This document shows positions 35,425 to 45,008 of a stretch of 64,000 bases of DNA, piece by piece. Positions within the stretch are counted from its first letter, which is position 1, and each line of letters starts with the position of its first letter. The stretch is from contig NC_070569.1 of NCBI RefSeq assembly GCF_026914185.1, positions 2,108,001 to 2,172,000 on the forward strand, read 5' to 3'. Below the pieces are notes generated by a model, which did no database searches, had not been told where the DNA came from, and was given only the letters and a program-made list of their open reading frames with translations. The stretch is from Puccinia triticina. Its lineage: Eukaryota > Basidiomycota > Pucciniomycetes > Pucciniales > Pucciniaceae. The translations under genes and the position numbers were made by a program.

Positions 35425-35470
35425 TGCATGTCCTCCTTGATGTTCGGCCGAACATCAGGGAGGACATTGC
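35425..35470. repeat. CGGCCG-core palindrome, copy C
   Basis: The 38-bp core 35429-35466 has one arm mismatch (T at the tenth position of the left arm). The 46-bp block 35425-35470 is the exact reverse complement of 35520-35565, with 49 bases between them. Confidence 0.93.
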
Positions 35471-35519
35471 TTCTGCTGCGTCTGCGCAACTTCAAAGCGG
35501 GCGAGCAGCAGGTGGTCAT

Positions 35520-35565
35520 GCAATGTCCTCCCTGATGTTCGGCCGAACATCAAGGAGGACATGCA
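35520..35565. repeat. CGGCCG-core palindrome, copy D (mirror of C)
   Basis: The 38-bp core 35524-35561 carries the arm mismatch on the right side, so it is the exact mirror of copy C. Together C and D form a perfect 46-bp inverted repeat around a 49-base spacer. Confidence 0.93.
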
Positions 35566-35781
35566 TTACAGCTGATCGCATCTGACCACAGGCAATGCCT
35601 ACCCGCGCTCAGTCCCCTGGGCCTCACTGCAGGACCATCACGGCACCCACGCCAGCGGCGCATCTCCATGTCGCTGTCATGATCCTCGAGCTTGTTCAAC
35701 CCTTGAATTTATGGGCAACAACATGAACTAGGCCAGGGGTTATGGAGGGCGTGCTGTGTCTGGTGGTAGCCCACCGAGCTT

Positions 35782-35823
35782 AATGTCTCCCCTGATGTTC
35801 GGCCGAACATCAGGGGAGACATT
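35782..35823. repeat. CGGCCG-core palindrome, copy E
   Basis: A perfect 42-bp palindrome. Compared with A and B it has two changes in each arm (TGTCTCCCC for TGTCCTCCC), matched on the other side so that full symmetry is kept. It is the outermost right copy beside element 3. Confidence 0.95.
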
Positions 35824-36762
35824 TTGACCAGCCATGCATCACATAAATGTTCCTATCAATCCTGCATCCCCCACACACCTCGTGCTAAGGCATTAATGTG
35901 GAAATGCACCGTGCGGTCATTCCTTTCTGGAGCGCACAATTTGCCTGATCTGGTTGAAGTGAAAGATGCATCTCTCGCCCGGTCGGGCATGAACGACCGG
36001 CCAGGTAGCAAGGCTCCACAACTCATGCGGCTGGTCAAATGCGGCAACAGTTGGTGTTTGACTCTATAGGCTGCCTTCAAGTTCCTCCCCTCCATACTCA
36101 CTCTCCTTGATGCGGTTCATGATCAGGACATTTTCTCCCACGCGAAGTCCAAACAAGCACATGCTGATCATTCAGACGTTGCCTCATTGCCCTGAATATC
36201 ACTCAGCGGTATGATATCTATCACCTGACATCAGATTGCTTGAGCCTCGCCATCCTGCTGACGCCAACAAACTTGTGCAACCCACATACAGATTTCGCAT
36301 CTACTTTCTGCTAGTGATTATCGTTGCATGACCTAGTCGGCTGCTCAATCACAGCTGAAAAGAACACACACTTATATCAGCTGTGTATCAGCACCATCAT
36401 CTGATCCACCACTGAAGACCTCTGGAAATCCCTATATCATGAGTCATTGATGATCCTTGGGTGGCGCGGTGGTCAGCTGTGCGCAATCACAGTCTGGCCG
36501 CACGTCACAGATCTCCTGCATGCACAAGGTTGTATCCACACAAAGGTCCGGTATGCTGCTCAAAAACAAAGGCCTTGTGGTTCTAAACAAGATTCACAAC
36601 GAACACATAAAAACCTGGCCCGCTCGCATCACGCTCCTCCCGTTCCCCCTCAACCTCCAGTAATCTGATTCACCGTGTCTCCAGCTTGATCAATTACAAC
36701 ACAAAATATCCACCAATCCTGCTGCCCATCCACCTCCTGCTCCTGCCTTACCACACTCCAAC
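35824..36762. other. Spacer without recognised genes
   Basis: Between palindrome copy E and the next gene. Short ORFs on both strands (for example 35824-36069) show no domain or gene structure. The last 100 bases are pyrimidine-rich and precede ATG 36763, so they may hold its promoter; this is inference. Confidence 0.35.
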
Positions 36763-39253
36763 ATGGATGAAAGTTTGTCTTCGGCCACCCCCCCCCCCAA
36801 GTAAGTCAATGTTATTTTCTTCTAAGCCAGCAGCTTGGTCCGCGAACTGAATCACCTTCTGCGGTCTCAGCCCAGCAGGATATCGATCAGAACCTCGCCC
36901 AAAGGCAACTCCCGGCACCATCGTTTGAAGAATTCGCGCTGCAGAACACACCTGCGCCGGCCCCTTCTTCACTCAATCCCGACCAATCTATACTCCAAAC
37001 AGAAATTGAAGAAATCACAGCTGAGGAATTCGGCCGTTCAATTGACGCTGCCGCCCGATCAGCAGCAGAAATACTTGCTCTCAAGCTCCCCCGGAGCTGT
37101 AAACGCGTCGCTGAAGATCTCGCTAGCTCCCTCACTCAGAGTAAGAGACGTAAGTCGCTGGTCCTGCACCTTCCAAAGCATACTTACTAGGCACATGTCC
37201 ACTTACAAACTACCCGCTTCCACTGGCAGGATGGCAGGAAACAGGCGTTGTACCCGACGACGAAGATATTAAAATTACTCCAGTGGCTGATCCGTCACCT
37301 GCCTCATCTCGCAACCTGCACGCAAAGAGCTCCCGCCCACGTCTGAGAAGGAAACGTGCCACAAAACCACCATCAGTGAAACCTGTAGATCTCCTCACCA
37401 AGCTCGTCGTCTCGTCCACCCCCAACGTCTCTTCTGCACAAGGCCAGCCCGCAGGTTCAGAACCAACATCACTGTCAGCCCCCCCCTACCAGAATGCCAC
37501 ATCCGCCATTTCAGCTCCACCCACGGACTCCAATCCTCCTGCCCCTGCGTCACCGGTCAATCCCTGGGACACACCCGACAGTCCATCAGCTACAGGACTT
37601 GGCTCACTTCATGTGATTCAACCTTCCGATCTCCCTCTTTCCAATCTTCCAGCTCCAGATGATTCACCCTCAGCACCGATTGGCTTGGGACTGGTGCATT
37701 CGACCGATTCACTTCACCCTGACAGACCGGATGCAAGCACAAGGAGCAAACCCACATCTCCAAACCTTTTCAAGCCTGCCAGTCCTTCCGCTGAGGCCAA
37801 TTCAGCATCAGCTACTGCTCAGGAGAAATCGACCACATCACACATTGACTCCACCGACAATCAGCAACATAATTCGACGGCAGGCGCTAATCAAGTTCAG
37901 GTGACGATCATCAAGGCTGATGACATCCGCACACAAGTGAGAGACATTCACCACCGCTTCACCGGCACAAAACCATCGTGGTCCAAATATCAGACAACCT
38001 GGCAATCACTCGGTCCGTTGCTTCATAATCATGCGCGCGCCATGCACCAACCACCTCCGGCACCTCCAAATTTCAATCTGCAACGTACAGCTTGCTCCTA
38101 TGCGATGTGGATCCAAACCATCACTGCCCTTGGTGAGTTTGTAATTTGATTCCAACTGTGCGCCGGATATCGTCTCATTCAACTCACCACATGTCTACTT
38201 TCAGCCGACAAGTTCTTGTCGCCTTCTCACCACGAGCAATGGTATTGCCCTGATTTGATCGACTTCCCTCGTCTCACCAGTTTTGGAGACAAGAAAATCG
38301 AACACCGACCCGGGTCTTTCATCCCGACAGTTACCAAAACACCACATCCTGAATCCACGATTGTCCGTGGCCTCTTCAGGCTTCTGCACCCTCCCCAACG
38401 CTTGCACAACGACTGGGCTAGGATCGTGGCTGCGTCGGTGGAATTGATGGCTGAAAACCTCTTCAGACCACCTCCCCCAGTCAGCCCTCATCAAGAAGAA
38501 AATCATATTACACATGGCGTCGTAGCTCTCTCCTACCTGGACGCTGTTAAGAATTCCTCCTCCAGCTTTGACCCGGCCACCGGCGTGGACGACCCTTCCC
38601 TACCCCCCGCCGAACGTCTGCACTCTGTTGATGTTCTTCACGAGTTCCAAAACCTCATAATCGATGTTCTGATGGCGTACATCATCATCCAGACCCATTA
38701 TCTCAGCGAGGCCCCGTTGAACGCCGCTCAGAGAAAGGCCAACGTCCGAGCCAACCAACTATCCTCCGAGCCCGCCGCAGGTGCTATAGCTTCTGTCCAA
38801 ACCACTCCTTCAGATTTGGCCAAACAGTCAGCAGAGGCCGGTAAAAAGCTTCAACAGTATCAAGGCAAACAAAATTATCAGCCACTTGTATATTTCGTCC
38901 TTGCTGGAGTCCGCGGTCTGTTTATCACCTCGAGGGACCACAGGATTGCAGGACTATCAACATGCATGTCCTTCCTTCAAGCCATGTCAATCATCACACG
39001 AAATTCTACCACAACCCATACCATCGACGAACCAATCTGGAAGCATCTTTCAGCTTATTTGCTCACCGTTTTCCTCCCAGTCTTTCAGTCCCCCAATGAG
39101 ATCTGCCCCCTTGACAAGGTCAAAGTTCCCACACGTGTTGAGCTTGCAGAGGCCATCACGAATGACTTCCTCAATCACTGGCAGGCATTGAACCCTGCTT
39201 CCCCATTCCTTCTCCCTCACGCAGCTCCACAAATTACCAATCCTGCTCCGTAG
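36763..39253 (+). CDS. Unrecognised multi-exon gene, roughly 750 aa
   Basis: ATG 36763 opens MDESLSSATPPP. Clear exons are about 36827-37149 (a frame with an acidic helix, ILQTEIEEITAEEFGRS, and SLTQSKRR), 37230-38132 and 38205-39253. The last two introns, 37150-37229 and 38133-38204, are normal GT-AG and in phase. The first junction is unclear: a 26-nt intron is the only phase-correct option found and is too short. Residues about 110-300 are Pro/Ser/Thr-rich (37400-37900). The C-terminal 450 residues look globular and mostly helical (WSKYQTTWQSLGPLLHNHA, VDVLHEFQNLIIDVLMAYII, YFVLAGVRGLFITSRDHR). No family was recognised. It is convergent with the gene at 39664-40558, and both lie between palindrome copies E and F, so they could be a cargo module or host genes. 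Confidence 0.5.
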
Positions 39254-39663
39254 TCCCTCAACCAACCTGTTGTTGCTAGGTCTTATATATTTCTAGCTCA
39301 AGCTGCTCTTTTCCAATTTTGATTCTCCTCTTCTTGTACTCTAATTTGTGCCTCTCCGTCAATGATTAGCCCGTTGTGACCTCATCTTGCCAAAAGCAAG
39401 TATTTATTCATTGCCAACGCGTTGGCATGTAGAAACTCATGCATTCTAAGATTATCATGGTCCCCAGACAACAAGAATAGAGAAATTGAGCAGCTATCAG
39501 ATTGGGGCAAGCTATACATTATCTGTACACACATCATCCGTAGCCTTCAGAAAGTCGGAAAAATCACGCCATTCACAATAACAGCTGGAACCAAGACTGG
39601 CACAGGAATGATAGAGAATAAGAACGGCAATGAAGGTTAGGAGGTGGTGTCGTGATCAAGACG

Positions 39664-40558
39664 TCAAACTCTGGCCCTGGCCACTTTTGATTTAGAAACT
39701 CCTCGATGAACCGTCTTGCACTTTCTGGTCTTGGCTGATGCCTTCCAATCGTTCACTTGGAGTTCGAATCGCCTTTTGGGATTGTGCCTCAGGCCGTACA
39801 CGGTCTTGTCGGCTCGAGGGACCTTCGATACATGCTCAACCTGCAAAAACCCACTGTGTGAGATGTTAAACACCATGAAATTGAACTCGAGAACTACATA
39901 CACCCAAAGAAATCAATGCTCCCCCATAGTCTGACCCCGGCTTTGCGACACCTCCGAACCTAACGGAATCCCCTCTTCGAAGCGTCTGAAATATCTCGTG
40001 GGCTTTTGAATGGGTTGCCATGAGGTTGAGATGACCACGGTTAGTCTGCAAAATTACACATCAGCGCACTTCAGATTTCGCCAACAATAGCATCACCCTT
40101 TGTCATTGTGGTTTCCGAATGGATGTACTGACGAGATTCATGTCCTTGTCAACGACTTCTATATGCCCCACACACCCTAAAATTGGGTGCATATGGACCT
40201 TCACAACATACGCTGTCCCAAACACGTGTGTTGCTTCGAATTCTTGCGCCAGAGCGAATTGGCCACGGTGAACTTGCCATCCGGACCGGTCCACACGAAT
40301 TATTGGGTGACTTGGGGTCAAAGGAACAACCAGTTGGCCAGAGAAAAATATTTGCGAGCAGAAGTCATACAGTATTGCAGGAACCGGGGAGCCGGACGAC
40401 TTTAGTACAATATGATACTCGGGGTAGGCTGGCATTTGGGAATTTGCAATGAGCTGATGGGATGAAATTCGTGTATAGATGTGAATCTCATCTCCAAGAC
40501 TAATGATCTTTGCCGGTTGCGTGTTTGACATATGGATATTCCCGGCCACCTCGATCAT
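39664..40558 (-). CDS. Unrecognised three-exon gene, 248 aa
   Basis: Minus-strand exons 40558-40133, 40045-39902 and 39840-39664 join at phase 0 with GTCAGT and GTATGT donors and CAG acceptors, giving 248 residues without a stop. The protein starts MIEVAGNIHMSNTQPAKIIS. It is beta-rich by composition (PEYHIVLKSSGSPVPAILYD, HVFGTAYVVKVHMHPILG), then has a segment NRGHLNLMATHSKAHEIFQ, LRRGDSVRFGGVAKPGSDYG, and a basic C-terminus (RKCKTVHRGVSKSKVARARV) that may be a nuclear or nucleic-acid-binding tail. No signal peptide or known domain was recognised. The intact frame and clean introns suggest an expressed gene. Confidence 0.6.
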
Positions 40559-43500
40559 TGTGGAGTTTTAAATGAGACCTGATGGAGCTTGAGTTGACAG
40601 GCGCCCAGCTTGGGTCAAAGAATCAGAAATATATCCTCCCACTAACCAGATTCCATCATTCACCAAAATAATGACCAATTACGAGGTGGGTGCAATTTGG
40701 CCTTTCATTGCTTGCTCAAGAAAGGGAAAGACTTGCACCGGTGCTGCCCACATAATGTGTCACCCAAACTTACATTAAAATTCCCTGCATGAAGTTCCCC
40801 AAGACATTCCCCACATCCCTTTCTCTCAAAGTGCTTCACCGGTGGCCCACCACTTGGTGTGGATCCTTCTGCCTCCCCGATGCCTTTGTCGGCACATTAT
40901 TTGGTTCCTGTGGGATGCCCTAAGGCCGCCCTGCAGGTCACGGTTGGGTCAAGCTTGTGAACGGCCAGGCCTCACACCCACATATGCTGCTATCCTTGAC
41001 GAACAAGCGGATGTCTCCCCTCATGTACGGCCGTTCATCATGGAGGACATGGGATTTTGTTTTATTTATGAATGTATCCAGGCCTTCTCCTAAAGAATTC
41101 TCGCCCACCACATGCACGTTACCCTTACATGGTGGGCGGCACTGACACACAGGATGTCATCCATGGCACTATGCTCGGAGGCTCTACATCTTCCCAAAAG
41201 GCATGATGGAGAGTTTACACCTCTCTCCATCTCACCGCGTCCACAGGCTTTTCCAAATTTCCCCCGCTCCAAAAGGGCAGGAGCTTATTCCTGGCGAACA
41301 GGATATCAACGGTCAAAAACTTGTGAGCTGGCTCACAACCCCGCATTCCTCACCGGCAACACATATCAACTCATGGCCTGAATGGTGGATTGCACCTCTC
41401 CAATCATGTTACACAGGTGGCCTGTACCAAACAGCACACTCCTCCCCAAGCTTACTTGTCACTGCATCTTGGCTAATCACCACTGACAGCGCTCCCCTGG
41501 TGGAAGGACATGGGTGTAGACACTCGGAGGGGGTCAATTTTCAAATGGCATCCCGCCGGTGACCAACAGGTCCCTTTATTGGGTGGTGGCTGTTGTATCA
41601 ATCAATACTTCTGAATTTCCCCGGAGGAAACGAAAACTGACTAGTGATCCCCTGGTGTCTCTGGCAGGTGATCATACAATCATGACCTTGGGACCTTTGG
41701 AATAATTTGTTGGCTCCTCATGGTAAACATCCACTGGCACAGGGCAGGCCCATATGGACTGCCACTGCCTCTGAGTGCAAACCTTTTCCGCAATTAGTTG
41801 AGTTCTAGGCCAGGTGTTTGCCCTTACTTCTAGTTTTGTCTCCTTGAGCGCAACCACATCCACTTCATTCTGGAGGCTTTCAGTCGGGAGGAAATCCCGA
41901 AATTTGGCCAATAAAGAAAAAATTGCAGATTCCTTCCGCCCACCACCAAGGATAACATGACAATTTTACAAGAGCCACCTAGTACACCTCACCTGCAGAG
42001 ACAAGCGTTGAGTCTGCCAAGGACACAAATACACACACAGTGGAATCTTAGTGATGGCCGTGGATCTGATGACTGCCATACTTTTCACTCGTGCTTCAAT
42101 TTCTGTAATCTAATTCATCTCAGTTGTTTCAGTTACAGTTACACATCTCAATGCAGCTCTGTGCTGCAAGATAATGTGAACTTATATGCTACAGTGCAAT
42201 GGCCTCCCCAAAGGTGTAGGCACACTGCTTTGTGGTTTAAACAAATATCACACCCTCCTTGATTACATCATGGATTCAACAATTGTGGATATTCATTTTT
42301 CTCTAACTCCTGCCAAAACTTGCTTCCTGACAAGAGCAACTTCAGATTTAATCTGGAAAGACGGGATGAGTTTCTTTTGAAGGTTATCAGTGACAGGATG
42401 AAGAAGTACAGCTCGCATTCCAGGTGCCTCTGGACCTGCCTCAAACAATATGATGGATTTGGACTGTGTTTTTGATACTAAAACCACAATATTTGCTGCA
42501 TGTTGTCCATAGAGTTTTCATGACTGACGGCCACATTTAAGGTTTTTGTTACTTTGACCTGCCTCTGTGTCACCGCTTGAGGATATTAGCTTACTTGGTT
42601 GGGATTTCAAATGTATCCTCGATATTAACCATAAATACAAGAGAGTACAAGAGAGAGAAATCTTCTTGATTAGGAAATTGATGTTTTGAGTCAAACCTTT
42701 GAGCCACTTGAGATCCGTAATTCTTAAAATTGGGGCCTGGACACTCTCAAGATACACCACCCCTTGCACCTTTGGTAAATTGTTCTTACTATGTCCCGTG
42801 TTCAATCTGACGGGAGTTTATGTGACAAAGAAAGCATCATGCAAATCATGGCTTAGGATGGTGCTGGCACCGAGTACTTGAGGATCAATAATCCCTATCA
42901 CTCATGGCGAAATGGCCCCCCCTAACAAGCCCAAACACAGTGAGCAACTGTGATCTTCCCAGGTGGACCAGATGATCTTGATGGCTATCATAACGGGCTG
43001 ACAGAAGGATAGCACTGGTTGTTGATGGCCCCTGAGGCCTCATCTCAAAAATTTTGGCAGAAGTGTGTCTGTGTGCATACAATTTTGGAAACTCCCTGTT
43101 CCTCTACTTTTTAAAGTGGTTGGGATCATGTGGCTACCTAAATCAAAATCACAGTTTGATTTCCTGTTTGGAGGATGTTGTGTGTGAATGCTCCAATGTG
43201 GTGGTCTGTGACTCTTTCATGACAATATTTCACCATTCAGTCTTGCGGTCTCAGAATCTAAAGTCCGGGATGCATTCTGTATCAAGTTAAATCTGTTCCA
43301 TTTCATGGCATGCCGCAACTACATGATGTGTGATGTGGCAACAACCGTTTCACTCAATGCAGAGCTACTCAGATGGCTAATTTGTGCTCATTTCAGGTTG
43401 CAAACAATTCTGTGAACTTATTGTTAGGCCATCTTGTCATTTGGCATGCTTCTCCGCCCAGTGCTATGGGAGAGGAAAAAATGCTCATACAGCTCTACAC

Positions 43501-43766
43501 CAATCTCCTCTTTGCCAAGTTGCATAGCGCACATTGCGTCACCAAAACAATGCTAGAATGTTGCACCCTGTCAAAGTTCTGGGTATTGTCAAATGGTGCT
43601 CAGCTTCACATACACTAAACATGCTTAATCAGCCATGGTACTTCATTTGTAGTTAGGGTTAGCACAATGATGAGATTGGGTTGAGTTAAACATAGGATCA
43701 ATATAGTATCAAGCTGTTGTACACATAACTACTCAGTTGACATCAGTCTCACATGCTCAAGAAACA
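40559..43766. other. Gene-poor stretch
   Basis: About 3.2 kb with no supported gene on either strand; short ORFs lack domains and intron structure. It holds the degenerate palindrome copy F (41011-41050). AT content rises from about 42.0 kb. It could be remains of old repeats. Confidence 0.4.
41011..41050. repeat. CGGCCG-core palindrome, copy F (degenerate)
   Basis: The same length and centre as copies A-E, but arms are imperfect: TGTCTCCCCTCATGTACGG on the left against a right arm with several mismatches. Six spaced copies with this core occur in the window, and this one lies alone, right of the two unknown genes at 36.8-40.6 kb. Confidence 0.7.
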
Positions 43767-43812
43767 TACGGCTTGGCACTCTCTAGAGAGTGCCACACTT
43801 TCCCCCCTGGTG
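43767..43812 (+). repeat. Element-end motif, copy 2
   Basis: Reverse complement of 22736-22781 at 44 of 46 positions, with a perfect 22-bp palindrome at 43774-43795 (TGGCACTCTCT and complement) followed by a C-run. It stands about 1.2 kb upstream of the HeH gene at 45009 on the same strand, as copy 1 stands at the 5' side of the companion of element 2. Confidence 0.78.
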
Positions 43813-44491
43813 GCTGTCCGGGCACATTGTTTGTTAGCTGAAGTGTAACTACTATACCCAGTGGCGGTTTCTAGAATTTGAGGAAGCGGACATCCAAGTT
43901 TTGAGATGGGAAGAACTGTTTGTAGTGCAGAATTCACAAGAGTCACCTCGACGCTGACAGCAAGTTGAGGACTGTTTGGGCGGACCAGCGCGCACCTCCG
44001 GCCCAGTTCCAACTTCCACAAAGTTCCACCTGCTGCTGCCTGCTGCTGCACATCCACATCAAGTATGTATAAGTATTTACAGTATATTATATTTATGTAG
44101 ATGTAGATAATTCGGGTGCATGTGTGTACACAGCGGCCAATTGACCTCCCTGCAGGCTTGGTCATCAGGGATTGTACATATAGTTGAACTTCAACGCTTT
44201 GTTGCTTCTGGTCTGCTCCTTGGAAACGCTTCGAAAGGGGAATCCGAACGCTCCTGGTCTGCTCACACCTTGGAAACGCTTCGAAAGGGCCCAATACGTT
44301 TCTGGATGATTGCTTTGACAGGTAAGCTCCGCTTCTTCTAGTCAATCTGTTATACACTACCATGTTCTAATTTGCGTCAAAATCCTTCTACTATAGATTA
44401 TGTAGGTTGCAACCGGAATATCAATCAGAAAGCTCCTATACAGATATGCTGCCTGTCGCTGAACCAATGTTGTACACATGAATCACCGCTT

Positions 44492-44533
44492 GGAAACTGG
44501 AAGAAAGAGATCGGAAACTGGAAGAAAGAGATC
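44492..44533. repeat. Perfect 21-bp tandem duplication
   Basis: Two exact copies of a 21-bp unit beginning GGAAACTGGAAGAAAGAG. A second local duplication nearby (about 44205-44290) repeats CTTGGAAACGCTTCGAAAGG. Both lie in the presumed 5' region of the HeH gene at 45009; 44617-45008 is also duplicated, inverted, at 12.2-11.8 kb. Confidence 0.85.
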
Positions 44534-45008
44534 TGTAAGGTAAGCCTCCTTTGTTTGCGTACATACTTCGCATCTTATCTGGCCAGTTTACAATGTATTA
44601 TATTCATGCATGTTGGACGGATTCGGTACCTGCCATGTCAGCATAGGATGACAAGATCGCCCAACCGAGCCTGGTGCAGCAGATGAATGGGTCGGAGCAA
44701 GACTGTGGAGTGTGGGTTGTCTCCACCGTGGCCGTGGGACCAAGACCAATATTAGGGATATGTACACTCATCAAAGACGTACGTCTGGTCACCACTTTTG
44801 TCCGCTTGTTTCATGATGAAATGCAGCTAGCAACCAAACAAATCACCATTCGTATTGTTGGCAACTCTTCCCCCAGGCCAGAAAATCCAGCACGGCGACT
44901 GATACATACATAAGCATTGCACACCTCTCACCGCTCAAGCTCTCCAACCACCTCTTTACAGATATCTGCCTAACCCACACAACCCCGCTTGATTACCACC
45001 TTGTTGCT

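Larger units (their letters stand above)
27894..35823 (+). mobile_element. Tnp2-type DNA transposon, element 3 (intact genes, palindrome-flanked)
   Basis: An intact Tnp2 transposase (29719-33102) and an intact companion gene (33471-35171) on the plus strand are bracketed by copies A and B of a 38-bp palindrome on the left and copies C, D and E on the right. A small minus-strand ORF (28635-29144) lies inside. Here the transposase precedes the companion, the opposite of elements 1 and 2. Exact termini and target-site duplication were not found, so these limits are the outermost palindromes only. No premature stop was seen in either main gene. Confidence 0.6.

Noticed and set aside
36801..36826. 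26-nt intron joining MDESLSSATPPP to the next exon
   Set aside because: Too short for splicing, though phase-correct; the N-terminal junction is left open.
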